The position numbers and the translations under genes were made by a program. A model generated the notes under the pieces. That model was not told the DNA's origin, made no database searches, and was given only the letters and a program-made list of their open reading frames with translations. From the NCBI RefSeq assembly GCF_002878395.1, contig NC_061111.1, positions 23,146,705 to 23,210,704 on the forward strand: a stretch of DNA of 64,000 nt. Reading direction: 5' to 3'. Positions 35,480-47,570 of the stretch are shown piece after piece (positions within the stretch are counted from its first letter, which is position 1; every line of letters begins with the position of its first letter). Origin of the DNA: Capsicum annuum (taxonomy: Eukaryota > Streptophyta > Magnoliopsida > Solanales > Solanaceae).

Positions 35480-36633
35480 TTTTGGGTACTATGTAGTTTT
35501 GATGATTGACGATGTGATACGAAACATGTAAGTCAAACTGGTTCACAAACACACTGTCTCATGTAGCTGAACTGATAGAAAAATCATCAATGATTAAAGA
35601 CAAGGGTGCAAGAATCACAAACCAGATGGGTCATTAATTCTGATAAACTCAAGCAAAGAAAAATGTGCTAATTTGAAGAGTTGGAGTGTGATTGAAACAC
35701 TAAGGAGGCAAGAATTGGAATTGAAGAAGGAGTCTCACTTGAAGTAGAACTCTAGGTAATGAGAGTTTTGATTGAAGGGGGAGTTTGAAATAAAGAATGA
35801 CTCTTTGGAGAGCTGTGCTTAAAAACAAGAAGAAGTTGTATGTAGGTACAACACTAGAAGAAGTTTTAAGTGGGTACAACACTTGATGATAACTGAAAGA
35901 AAGAGTTCCACTCAGATAGGGAGATTGACTTGCAGAGGTACTTTGACTTTACAACAAACTCTGATAAGTTGAAGAGACCAACTTAATATAGAAGATTGAT
36001 GACATGAAGGAATCTTTGAAGAGTTGTTGTTAAATAGACAAAGTGACATTGACAACTTATACACTTACAAAGTAGAAAAAAGCAATTGACAGATTGACTT
36101 TATGAAGTGTTACTCAATCACTGAAGAAACACATTGAAGAACCTGGTCCAAGAATAGAATCTAGCTAAGAGTTTTAGAATTGATTGTTAAGATTTGTTCG
36201 TTGTGTTGAACTATTGATGTAATATTAGTTTCAGTGTGCTATAAACTGAACTAGAGGCTAGTCTTCGAGTTGGGAAAAACTCAGACTTTGGGAATACATA
36301 CTTTGGGTAGTGTGTGTGTAGTTAGGAATTAGAGTTTATAATTTCTAGTTGTTGAGTTATATAAATTAGAGTTTATAATTCATAGGTAACAAGAGTTTTG
36401 TAATCAGTCGTTGTTAAGGCTCGAAGTTATTTAGTGAAGTTGGAGTTAAATCCTGTAGAGGTGCAGGTCGTGGTTTTTCACACCTTTTGAGCCGGGTGTT
36501 TTCAACGTAAAAACGATTGTGTTCTATACTTACTGTCTTTACTACTTTCACTGGAACACGTTAGGCAACCCGTTCTATCTATAGGCAACAACTAGGCTAA
36601 AATAAGGTAATCAGTAGGGCGCGTACTCTAACA
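35480..36633 (+). repeat. 3' LTR of copia element A
   Basis: It starts ttttgggtactatgtagttt (TG changed to TT) and ends gtactctaaca, 1154 bp. It is longer than the 5' LTR because it keeps a 162-bp block and has a 26-bp tandem duplication (two copies of a unit ending gtacaacact near 35825-35885). Confidence 0.9.
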
Positions 36634-36638
36634 CAACT

Positions 36639-37332
36639 CTTTAAGATCTCCCCCTATATAAATTGTACAATCATCATGTAAAGGCATCAAATTCTTTTTA
36701 CCTAATACCATTTACTTTTATTTTGGGTTTATTAAGACTACAACAAATTTGATTATTTGGGACAAATTATTTTGTCACTTATAAGTCATATTTCGTCCCA
36801 AAAGATTTTGCATAACAAAAAAAATTTTGTCAATCAATCGTCTTCAAAAGTGAGTTACTAAAAGTAGACAAAGTCGATTTAGTGTTTTGTCGCTAAAAAA
36901 ATTAAATCAGATATAAAACATTATCCCCAAATGTGTAACATTTATGACAAATTTGTTTTTCGTAAAAATTTAAGTTTTTTGTAGTTGATGATATGCTTTT
37001 GTCACTAAAAAGTTATCAATAGCGACAAAAATTTCATCGTCCCTAATTATTTAGTTTAATTAGCAATGATACCAATTGTCTCTAGAGTTATATATATTTC
37101 ATGGTTGAACAAATGTATTTTTGTCACTATTGATAAATTTTGTATACAACAAATATTTTCATTTTTAAATGTATGAATTAGTGACAAATTTAATATTATA
37201 CTAGAGATTAATAATTTTGTAGTTAACTCCACCATTTTGCCACTAAAAATAGTACTATTTTTTACTGACGATATAGAATTATCACTAAATTATTATTGTT
37301 ACTAAGAAATGCAATTGGTATCGGATTGAGGC
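36639..37332. other. AT-rich segment with repeated 'gacaaa/tttgtc' words, possible MITE or DNA-transposon remnant
   Basis: Between 36740 and 37310 the words 'gacaaa', 'tttgtcact' and 'cactaaaa' recur on both strands about every 30-60 bases. I cannot define clear terminal inverted repeats or a target duplication. No coding region is seen. Most likely it is a decayed small DNA transposon or part of an AT-rich repeat family. Confidence 0.35.
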
Positions 37333-37518
37333 ATAACTTCTTAACCGAGCATCGGATTGAGGCAAAATTGGTATCGTTGGAAAGCTAATTCAATTTTCTA
37401 CACACTGGAGGGTCTAGAATTGGAAAATTTTATATGTATCAAAGGTTATTCCTTTTAGAAGATAACCCTTGACATTCTAGGAACTAAATTGATCTAGGAA
37501 AAAGTGCGGAGTATTATA
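37333..37518 (-). repeat. Truncated 3' LTR of gypsy G
   Basis: Collinear with the end of the right LTR (44814-44996), including ggtatcgttggaaagctaat, and ends gagtattata. A purine tract (complement of 37519-37538, reading gttcccaagggggagataat on the minus strand) follows inwards. Confidence 0.85.
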
Positions 37519-37664
37519 TTATCTCCCCCTTGGGAACATTTTTCCTCGAATGTGGCTAATTAAACTAAAAATACTGAGGAATCTGAGGCAATATACTGAC
37601 ATGCACAACTGAAAAAAATTGTATGAGTAGATCTAGAACATACTGAGCGACTGAGCTAATCTAT

Positions 37665-39081
37665 GAGTGCATGAATTTATATGAGGACTATTATATAGCT
37701 GAATCTGAGACTAGAAAAAGAACTGAATGAAGGAAGACTGTTACCCTCAGTTGAATCTGAGTTCGTAGAGAAGAGATGAGGATACTTGGTACACATGTCT
37801 GCTTCTGCTTCCCAATTAGCACCCTCAATAGACTGATTTCGCCACCGAACTTTGACCAAGGGAACTTCTTTATTCCTTAGTCTACAGATCTAATGATCGA
37901 TAATCTCTACTGGAACTTCTTCATATAAGAGGCTATTCTGAATATCTGTACATTTTAGAGGGACTACAACAGCTGAATTATCCATGCACTTCTTCAATAA
38001 GGACACATGGAACACTGGATGAACTGGGGATAAATTTGTGGGTAGCTCAAGCTCCTATGTTACCTTTCCACCGTGACTCAAAATATGGTAGGGACCTATG
38101 TATCGAGGACTAAACTTTCCCTTTTTGCCAAATTTCTTCACCCCCTTCATTGGTGAAACTTTCAAATACACAAGGTCATTAACCTCAAATTCAAGCTCTC
38201 TTCTTCTTACATCTACATAAGATTTCTGATGACTCTGAGCAGCTTTCAATCTCTCTCAAATCAACTGAACTTTCTCCATTGCTTCAAACACCATATCTGT
38301 CCCAATCAAAGTGGCCTCACCTACTTTGAAACAACCGACTGGTGATCTACATCTCCACCCATAAAGAGCCTCAAATAGGACCATCTGAATACTAGCATTG
38401 TAGCTATTATTATAAGTGAAATCAATCAATGGAAAGTGCTCATCCCAAATGCCTTTGAAATCAAGCACACATGCCCTCAATATATCCTTTAGAGTCTAAA
38501 TGGTCCTTTCTGCCTGATCATCTATCTGTGGATGAAAAGCTGAACTAAGATGAACTTATGTACCAAGACCCTTGAAAATCTTACCAAAATTGATAGGTAA
38601 ACTGAGTACCCCTATCGGAGATGATGCACAAAGGAACTCCATGCAATCTGACTACCTCTCTGATATACAACTTAGCCTAATCTTCAGCTGTGCATGGCAT
38701 ATGAACTGGAAAAAAATATGTTAACTTATTCAATCTGTCTACAATAACCCATATTGAATCATGCTGACGACACGAATAGGGTAATCCAGTTACAAAGTCC
38801 ATATTCACCTCTTCCTACTTCCAAGTGGGGGCACCAAACTCCTATAACGTACCACCAGGTCTTTGGTGCTCTACCTTAACCTGTTTACAAGTTTCACACT
38901 TTGCTACAAACTCTGCTATGTCGCTCTTTATACCATTCCACCAATACACTTCCCGAAAGTCGCGGTACATCTTGGTAGCTCCTGGGTGAATAGAATAACG
39001 CACACCATACACTTCTTCCATAATCTGTTGCCTCAAATCATAAACACATGACACACACAATCTACTCTGGTATCTCAACAC
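37665..39081 (-). pseudogene. Integrase and chromodomain of gypsy G
   Basis: From the right, the zinc-finger region at 39081-38842 reads HPGATKMYRDFREVYWWNGI then FVAKCETCKQVKVEHQRPGG, with a clear H...C-x2-C. The core is broken between 38840 and 38480 (frame changes around the catalytic Asp region). WDEHFPLIDFTYNNSYNASI appears at 38480-38256. The C-terminal module (GKKGKFSPRYIGPYHILSH) is at about 38130-38060. The chromodomain end reads VKVRWRNQSIEGANWEAEAD at 37859-37800, with conserved aromatic residues. Confidence 0.85.
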
Positions 39082-39093
39082 ACCATATCCCCT

Positions 39094-40782
39094 TTAGGAG
39101 AAAACCTCTACTTTTTGGTTTTTAACTAACTTCTTTAGTTTGACCAAACTAGAATCCTTATCCTGATTTTCTTTCACTTCTGAAACTAGAGAAGATTCGG
39201 TACTACTCTGCACCCAAACATTCCCTTCAGCTGAGTCAATCAATCTCACACCTAATCTAGCTAACCAATGAACTTCTCGAACTAACTCTCTCTTATAATT
39301 CTCCACATGAGCAACACTGCCTATGGACAATCTACCAAGGGCGTCTTCTACTATATTGGCCTTGCCCGGAAGATACAACACACTTATATCATAATCTTTC
39401 AATAATTCCAACCACCTTCTCTGCTAAAGATTCAACTCCCTCTGAGTAAACACATACTATAAAATTTTTTGATCCGTAAACACATCAACATGCACTCTAT
39501 AAAGATAGTGCCTTTAGATTTTCAATACAAACACAACAGCAGCCAACTCAAGATCATGGGTCAAGTAGTTCTTTTTGGGAGGCTTAAGTTTTCTAGAGGC
39601 ATTGGCTATAACCTTACCTCTCTGCATCAAAACACAACCCAGACCAACTCTAGAGGCATCATAATACACAACAAAACCATCTGTACCATTGGGTAATGCT
39701 AAAACTGGGGCTGAAGTGAGTTGAATTTTCAACTCCTAAAAATTCTTATCACAGGAATCTGACCACTGGAACTTAACTTTTTTTTGAGTTAATCTAGACA
39801 TAGGAGCATAATATATGAAAAACCCTCAACTCAACGTCTATAATAGCCAGCTAGACCCAATAAGTTATAATGTCTGATGGAGAAATAGGTCTAGGCTAGT
39901 TTCTTATTGATTCTGTCTTTTGAAGATCAACTTTAATACCCTCACTAGAAATAATATGACCAAGGAAAGCTACTTAGTTAAAATTCACACTTGCTGAATT
40001 TGGTGAACAACTGATGATCTCTAAACATTTCTAACACAATTCTAAGGTGGTCTGCATGATCATCCTCACTACGAGAATACAAAAGAATATCATCTATAAA
40101 TACTATAAAAAAATATGTCCAGATATTGTCTGAATACTCGGTTTATCAAGTCCATAAAGATTGCGAGGGAATTGGTAAGACCAAATGACATGACTTGAAA
40201 CTCAAAATACCCATAACATGTTCTGAAAGTTGTCTTTAGAATTTGACATTCCCTTACCCTAAGCTGATGATAGCCGAATCTAAGGTCTATCTTGGAGAAA
40301 TAACTTGCACCTTGTAGTTGGTCAAATAAGTCATCAAATCTAGAAAGAGGATATTTGTTTTTTACTGTGACTTTATTCAACTGACGATAGTCAATACACA
40401 TTCGCAAAGAGCCATCTTTCTTTCACATGAATAGGACGGGAGTGCCCCATGGAAAAACACTAGGCCTTACAAAACCTTTATCTAAAAGATCTTTGAGCTT
40501 CTTTTTTAACTCTTTAAGCTCAGCTGGGGCCATACGATAAGGAGTAATAGAGATAGGCTGGGTATCTGGGAGAAGGTCAATACCTAATTCTATTTCCCTA
40601 TCAAGAGGTACCCTTGGTAAATCTTGATGAAAAATATCAGGAAACTCATTGACTACACTGACTGACTGAACTATTGGAGTCTCAGACTTAGTGTCTTTGA
40701 CTTGAATAAGATGATAGATATACCCTATTGATATTAACTTTCTAGATTTAAGATAAGATATAAAATGACTTTTGGGTGACAC
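39094..40782 (-). pseudogene. Reverse transcriptase and RNase H of gypsy G
   Basis: The RT lead-in at 40782-40423 reads [20 protein letters not shown] then [18 protein letters not shown] at 40407-40090 reads [33 protein letters not shown] and [15 protein letters not shown]. The FIDD active-site box, expected near 40095, is lost to a frameshift. RNase H at 39732-39514 reads [19 protein letters not shown] and [20 protein letters not shown]; the first Asp is kept. The post-RNase H segment is open at 39411-39094 (VLYLPGKANIVEDALGRLS). Stops separate the blocks. Confidence 0.87.
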
Positions 40783-41289
40783 CGAATTACCTTCCCACTA
40801 AAAGACTGGCTCATTTGTAAACTGGAACTTCACTACTCGAGTGCGACAATCTATGGATGTATAACAGGAATAGAGCCAATCCATATCAAGAATAAGGTCA
40901 AAGTCAACCATATCTAGCTCTATTAAATCTGCTAACATGATTTTATGAAGGACAGTGATAGGACATTGTCTATAGATTTATTTGACAATGATTGACTCAC
41001 ACACCAACGTAGAAACTAAGAATGGCTCAGGGATCTTTTCAAGATCTATTTCAAAATTCACTATAACTAATGGGGTCACATAATAAAAATCTGACCCGGG
41101 GTCTAACAACACATAAACATCAAGATAAAAGACACAAAGCAAACCAGTAACAACATCTGGTAAATCCTTTAGCTCCTAATGGGATGGTAAAGAATAAAAA
41201 TGATTCTGGTGCTGACCACTACCGGTACTGGATGAAGCTCCTTGAGAAGGGACTGGGTGACCTAAAAAAGCTGGTGCATTAGTAACCTG

Positions 41290-42160
41290 AGTCTGGGGAT
41301 GGACATCTCTATTTCCCTACTTAGCATGCATACACTCTCTATTTATATGACCTAACTTACCACAACCATAACAACTTTTATGTCCCAACAAGCACTCACC
41401 AGGATAATTCTTACCCCACTTAGCACATGAAGGATAACTGGGTCTTCCACTCACACTATACTGAGATCCGAACATAGAAGACTTACTCCAGTGCTCCTTC
41501 CTAGATCTAGGAGTGGGAACACTAGATGAAGATGGCGTTGGTATACATGTGTGATTCTAAAACTACAAACAATTTTCCTCTCTAAACCTAGTCTGGCCAT
41601 ACTCAAACTACTCGATTCTAGCCTTCTTATTTCCCCTCTCTCTTCCCTTCAACTTCTCTGCCATAATCTACTGAGCATAAATCATCAATCTAGCAAGATC
41701 CATGTATCTAATAATCATAGCAGTCCTACACTCCTTGACTACCAAACCAGATACTCTAGTAACAAACTTACTCGTACTCGCCCTAGGATCAGTCATAGTA
41801 TCAAGGGCATACTTAGACAACTGGTTGAACTTAAGGCAGTACTCTTTCACTCTCATCGATCCCTACCTCAGGTTTATAAACTCCTCTATCTTAGCTTCTC
41901 TTATTTTGTGTGGAAAGAACCTATCTAAAAATGCATTTTGAAATACTTGCCAACTCATAAGAGCTGCATTCTCACCTCTACTATTCTTCCACATAACTAT
42001 CCAATCATATGTTACATCCTTCAACCTATAGGATGCCAACTCTACACTCTCCTCTTCAGAAACATTCATAATCTGGGTGATCTTATTCACCTCATCTAAA
42101 TAAAGAGGTGGGTCATCACCTACTTTTGACCCAAAGAACTCTGGATGATTCATTCTCATA
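41290..42160 (-). pseudogene. Gag of gypsy G
   Basis: The retrotransposon gag domain at 42159-41863 reads MRMNHPEFFGSKVGDDPPLY then MNVSEEESVELASYRLKDVT and FQNAFLDRFFPHKIREAKI. It continues, after a frame break, at 41856-41668 with MRVKEYCLKFNQLSKYALDT and KECRTAMIIRYMDLARLM. An intact CCHC zinc knuckle (CYGCGKLGHINREC) lies near 41325-41370. This is the best preserved gag of the gypsy copies here. 40790-41290 should be protease but is too decayed to define. Confidence 0.87.
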
Positions 42161-42556
42161 AAGTCTTAGATTTTAGCTACTACTAAATCACCATTCTGCT
42201 AAAGTGGGATGGTTTACTTAAACATTAGTAGTTATATCATGGGCCAATGCCTGAAAGGCAGCCCAAAATTCAACATGGGATACGTTCTCATTTAGAAGAT
42301 TAGCAAGCTCGGGATGCTAGTTATCATTTCTACGGGCATTAGCTCGAGGAGAAGGTATATTTAACTATCACATAAGAGCATGAGTTAAAAGTAGATAGAG
42401 ATACTGTAAGCATGATAGATCATGAAAGAAAGAGATGATTTCTTTAAAAAAAACATCATGTAGACTCTTACTCATGAATGTGGCATGCTGTACACCCATG
42501 ATCAAGACTCTACGTAACACGGCTTGTCTGAATCCCTAGGATTCTTATAAACCTTA

Positions 42557-42569
42557 GGCTTTGATACCA
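42557..42569 (-). other. Primer-binding site of gypsy G
   Basis: ggctttgatacca (plus strand) differs by one base from the initiator tRNA-Met 3' end and lies four bases inside the right LTR. Confidence 0.88.
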
Positions 42570-42573
42570 AGCT

Positions 42574-44996
42574 TGTAACATCCCAAAAATGGGTATCGAT
42601 ATATCACATGGTGCTCAAGACTACGAGTAGCCTTGAGGTAACCCTGTCTATCTTCTACTAAGTTTGAATCTCATAACAAGGGAATATAAAGGTATAATCA
42701 AAACTAAATGCAAAATTCTATCTGAGCTAAACTGAGATTATCTAAATCATAATATCTGAAATAATGGACTTAAGAGTCTAAACAATCAACACTGAATAAT
42801 CAGAATCATATCTAGCAGTCTGACAAGCCTCTACTACTAATAACTAGAGAGTCACTGGGACAAACCCCCAGCTAACTCAAACTACCTGAATTATCTATAC
42901 TAATAAGCTAAAAAGTGGAAAGTTCCCAAACTATGATGACTCACCAACTGTTGGGATGTAGATGCAGATGCTCAAAATCACTCACACTGCTGGAACTGAG
43001 CACCTGAACCTACATTATGAGACAATGTAGCACATATACGTATATATGGATTAGTACTTTGAGAATGTACTGAATATATGGGGGTGAATACATAAGTAAA
43101 TCAATGCCTCAACATCATCATAATTTGAAAAAAATAATACATGCTAAATGTAATGACTCACATAAGCTAGAATATCTAAAAGACGGGAATCATAATCATG
43201 AGTAGTAAATCATACTTTATAAATCTAATGAGTCAATAACATTTAGTTCTAAAATATATACTAGTATTCTGTCTGTAAATCATGATGTCTAAGTCTAGAA
43301 AGGACTCACTTTTATATCTAAAATCTGAAAGCTGATGTCAGTAGCTAAAGTCTTTCTGTAAACAGTATCTTAGTAAAGTTGTGAGCCTTTACACTTAGTT
43401 TCTAAAATCTTTTCAGCTATTCTTTTCTATTAGGATTATTCTTTCAGTAGGGAGGTTCTTCTAATCGACATAAACCATGTGAGCTATTATGGAGTCCAAC
43501 GTCTTGTTCCCCTAAAGGAAAAACCTTATGGTGGAAAGACGTTTCATGCTCTTACCAAGGAGTATAACCTAATCTAAGTGATCACATTTGTAACTGTCAT
43601 CCATATAGAAATGAAAATAATCTGAAGTTGTACCTATGTTGGCTCATAGTTCTGTGGAAGTAGGATGCGCTAAATTCACACTTCCCGCTCGATGCTAAAT
43701 ACTACTCCTTTTAATCTGTATGCTCATTCTATAGGAAATCCACTTTAAAAAACTAGAATAAGGGTTTATTATGAAACTAATTATGCATTTATCTGATTCA
43801 ATCTGTAAATAAAGCTAATCTATTTTTTGTAAACTATAGAAATTCTGCAAAGTAGATTCCAAATCTTATCTGAGGGTCAAAAATCAAATCTTTATTGAAA
43901 TTCTGAAATTATACTAATCATATGGTGCTTAAAGTATAATATTTCTTGGAATAATAATATCCAATTAGGGATTAATGACACATACATCATATTCATGATA
44001 AAACATCATAATGTTCATGCTTGATAATGTAAATATTGATAATTCAACTCAAAATCTGGAATTTACTACAATACGTATGAAAATACGAAAATAGGCATGC
44101 AATTCAACTTCTAAATCCCTTGAAATCTCATAAACTTGCAAATACAATAATGGGTATGAACCCTAATTTAAAACTCATGTATATTCATACAAAATTATGT
44201 AAATTTATAATTTAAAACTAGTTTTGGGCACAAGGATGATATAATACCCTTGTTCATAAACCCCACATACCTTAATTGATGAAATTGAATAAAAGGCTTG
44301 ATCTTGAATTCCCATTTGAGCTTTTGAAGAATCCCTCTTGAAGTTCTTAAATTGGAAATCCTTAATTTTAAGCTATCTTCAAAAAATAATGGAGAAAATT
44401 AGATTTCTTAGAGGTTAAGTTTTAAGCTCTAGGATTTTCTTTGAGAGAGAATTGATAAATAATATGCATAAAGTGCTTAGAATGAGCTTAATTCCTTGTT
44501 TATGATGAATTCGGGGCTTGGAAATCGGCCAAACTATGCCTTTTAAATTTTTAATCAGAATTGGAAAAAGACGAGTAGGAACTGGAAAATCAATGTGATG
44601 CGGAGCTATCGCAGTGTGCTACTGAAATGCCATTTTGGCCATCACCGCAATGCGCCACCATCGTGATGAGCCACTGGAAATTGAAAATTGGGAAATAGGG
44701 CTTTAACGAGATGTGGTCTTATCGCGGAGGTCCACTGGAATCGAACAATTGCCATTTTGGCATCCACCGTGAGCGGTGACTGTCTAAATGCCACATTGCT
44801 TTACTAAAAATGCCATAACTTCTCAAACGAGTATCTGATTGAGGCAAAATTGGTATTGTTGGAAAGCTAATTCAATTTTCTACGCACTGAAGGACTAGAA
44901 CTAGAAAATTTTATATGTATCAAAGGTTATTCATTTTTTAAGCTAACCCTAGATATTCTAGGAACTAAATTGAGCTAGGAAAAAGTGCGGGGTCCT
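42574..44996 (-). repeat. 5' LTR of gypsy G (right), missing its last bases
   Basis: It starts tgtaacatcccaaaaatggg. It has the hairpin at 43010-43030 (ctacatt/aatgtag) and a GC-richer block with gatgcgg/atcgcag words at about 44590-44800. It breaks off at gtgcgggg (44996), where the left LTR fragment would go on with tattata. Confidence 0.88.
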
Positions 44997-47420
44997 CAAA
45001 CTATAAGGACTCACCAACTGTCGGGATGTAGATAGAGATGATCGCGGTCAATCACGCTGCTGGAACTGAGCACCTAAACTTACATTATTAAACAATGTAG
45101 CACATAGAAGTGTCTGTGGATTAGTACTTTTGGAATGTACTAAGCATGTGGGGGTGAATGCATAAGTAAAATAATAATGCAATATTCAAACAAACTTTCA
45201 AAATTTTGTGCTAAGTGTATGTGACCCACCTTGGCTTGAATAATCAAACTTTCAAATCATAAGTCAGAAGTAGTAAAGCATAAATGTAATTCTTGTGAGC
45301 CACCACACTTAGTTCTATAAAGTTGTACTCTTATTCTATTTTCAAATCACGCAAGCTAAGTGTAGAATGACTCGCCTTTGTCATCTGTAAAATGAAATCT
45401 GGAATCTCATGGTTGATGTCTTTATATAAAATAATATCTGTACAAAATTGTAAGTATCTACACTTAGTTTCTAAAAGTTTTATGTTATTCTAATTTAGGA
45501 CTTAGGGACTCTGGGAGGTTTTTCTAACCGATATAAACCATGTGAGATGTCATGGAGTCCAACGTCTTGTTCCCCTATGGGGAAAACCTCACAATGGGGA
45601 GAGGTGTCATACTTTTGCCAAGGAGTATAACCTTATCTTAAGTAATAACTAACTTAGCCCACTATGGGCATTTAATCTTAATCCTACGATGGCACATAAT
45701 TCTGGTGCATGATACCTTGGAATCATACCCAACTCGGGGCTAAATAATACTCCCATGCTATCGCTCGGACTTTAGGAAATCCACTTTAAAATGGTACAAA
45801 AGTTTATAATGAAAACCAATTATGTTTCTCTTTCTTTAAATCTCAAACTATATGAAAAATGTGGATTCCTTATCTTAGCTTAAGATCAAAAAATTGATTT
45901 CTTTCTTAAATCTTGGCAAAAAACTTATAAAAGACTCTTAAAATAATAATCTTCTTGAAATATCAATACTTAAACGTAGGGCTTAAAACCTTTACATTAA
46001 ACTAATGCAAATTCATAGGAAAATGTCATGCTCAATTTACTTCTTCAAATACTTCAACAATATTAAGATCATGAAATCAAGAATCAAAATATCATGCTTA
46101 AAACTCAATTAGAAATCTGAAAAATCATATCACACGCATAAAGATATGAAAGTAGATATGCAATTCAACATTTAAATCACTTGTAACATCACAATCTTCA
46201 AATAATGATAATTGGGTATAAACTCTAATTTTTAAAATATGAAGTCTTAAATAAAGATCAAGTTTTGGGCACAAGGATGAAAGGAGTATCCTTTTTCATA
46301 ACCCCACATACCCTATTTGGCTTGATTCGATGAAACAAGTTGACTTTGGAAGCCTTGAGAGCGTTCTTGAAATCTTTTCTTAAAGTTCTTGGATTAGGAA
46401 CCTTAAGTTCTTGATCATCTTGAAGAGAACGTAATGGAATATTGAGATGACCTCAAGGAGAAACCCTAATCTTGTTCTTGAGGATAAAGAGGGTTAAGGT
46501 TTTTTAAAACTTATTTATGATGGCTAAGTAAGTGTTTTTGGTGATTTATGTCATGGGAGGTGAGGGAAAATACCAAAATACCCCTATAAAGTCGAATACG
46601 AATTTCTGAAATTTTTAGTTCATGACTTGAGTTGATAACTTATCAACTAGTTGATAGCTTATCAACTTAAGTCATCAACTCTTAGCCGATTTGGACCCTT
46701 GTTGTTTAAGGGTGACGACTTTGGTTGATAAGTCGTCACTCAGGTGATGGCCTATCACCTTAAGTCATCAATTAGTGGCTGAGGTTGATCAAGTCTAGTC
46801 ATGGGTGACGACTTGGTCTGATAAGCTATCACTTAGGTGACAGCTTATCACCTTAAGTCATCACTTGGAAGCTGAATTTGATGAGTTTCTGGTTGGGCTG
46901 ATGACATGGCTTTAGTTGATGACTTATTAACTCAAGTTCTCACTTGTAAGCTGAATTTGATGGTGTTTCTGTCAAGACTGACGACTTAGTCTGATAGGTC
47001 ATCACTTAGTTGACGGCTTATCAACTCAGGTCATCACTTTGTTGATAGACAGACATGATGAGGTAAAATGAGTGTAACTTTTCATCCGATATCAGATTAA
47101 GGTGAAACCAAATGCGATGGAAATAAGATTCAATGATCTTTCGTTTGGTATATAGTAGGCTACATAATTCATTATTAACAAGGGGTAATTATTGTTGAAA
47201 GTTGACCCAAGATGAAATGTTCACTAAAAACTTAATCAATAGAAGCATTCTCAACTCGTCTTTGAGTTAAGAGATTTTTATGACCTCGGCTGATATAAAA
47301 GGACATTTTCACACTATAGAACTGATCATCACCCATATATAGACATAGAATCATTGGGTTCGATTCTGTATACTTGGTAACAATGGTTTGAATTCTAGTC
47401 CAAAAATGGGGGGTGTTACA
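44997..47420 (-). repeat. Truncated gypsy LTR H, fused to LTR G
   Basis: It starts within an LTR at tcctcaaactataaggactc, a phrase equivalent to about 42930-42950 in LTR G, and ends gggggtgttaca, a normal LTR terminus. It carries the hairpin at 45080-45100 (tacatt/aatgta plus a T-G pair). It differs strongly from LTR G at 46600-47060, where it has repeats of gatgacttatcaact-type words instead of GC-rich ones, so it is a sister subfamily. Confidence 0.85.
46617..47056. repeat. Degenerate palindromic mini-repeats within LTR H
   Basis: Words such as gttgataacttatcaac, gataagtcgtcac, gatagcttatcaactt and acggcttatcaactcaggtc recur about every 40-45 bases, in higher units of roughly 80-130 bases separated by gctgaatttgatg phrases. 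Each core is a near-perfect inverted repeat (gttgata...tatcaac). Confidence 0.75.
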
Positions 47421-47570
47421 CATACCCAGTGTATTCCCACATAGTAGGGACAGAGTGGGGGCTGGAGAGGGTAATGTGTATGCAATCCATAACATTACCT
47501 TAGATGAAGTAGAGAGATTGTTTCTAATAGACCGCCGGCTCAGAATAGATAACAGTATAACAAACAAGAA
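47421..47570 (-). mobile_element. SINE 3' module (tRNA-derived, Au/SolS-like), partial
   Basis: On the minus strand it reads gagccggcggtctattagaa... then a phrase close to ...taatgttatggattgcatacacattaccctctcc..., followed by agcccccactctgt and ending atacactgggtatg. From memory this is the widespread plant SINE body, which normally ends in a short TTG-rich tail after 'tgggtatg'. Here that tail is absent because LTR H ends immediately at 47420. The upstream tRNA-like head (A and B boxes) is not recognisable to the right, so the copy is partial. Confidence 0.7.

Larger units (their letters stand above)
5483..36633 (+). mobile_element. Copia element A (Maximus/SIRE-like), outermost and oldest member of the nest
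   Basis: Two related LTRs (5483-6448 and 35480-36633) in direct orientation bracket copia-type coding remnants, with a primer-binding site just after the first and a purine-rich tract just before the second. The flanking five bases are aaact (5478-5482) and caact (36634-36638), a target-site duplication with one change. The span is 31 kb because it contains solo LTR D (8621-30881, itself holding copia B and gypsy C) and solo LTR F (32135-34827). After subtraction, about 6.2 kb of A remains. It keeps gag, scraps of protease and integrase, and the end of RNase H, but has lost most of integrase and the whole RT core. All frames are broken. Confidence 0.85.
37333..44996 (-). mobile_element. Gypsy chromovirus G (Tekay/Del-like), minus strand, truncated at both ends
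   Basis: Its left (3') LTR survives only as the terminal 186 bases (37333-37518); its right (5') LTR runs 42574-44996 and lacks the final few bases. Between them, minus-strand gag, protease, RT, RNase H, integrase and chromodomain lie in gypsy order with a primer-binding site at the correct place. Since both outer ends are lost, no target duplication can be read. Confidence 0.88.

Noticed and set aside
47232..47567. 111-codon frame on the minus strand
   Set aside because: It is a chance translation of the SINE body and the end of LTR H.
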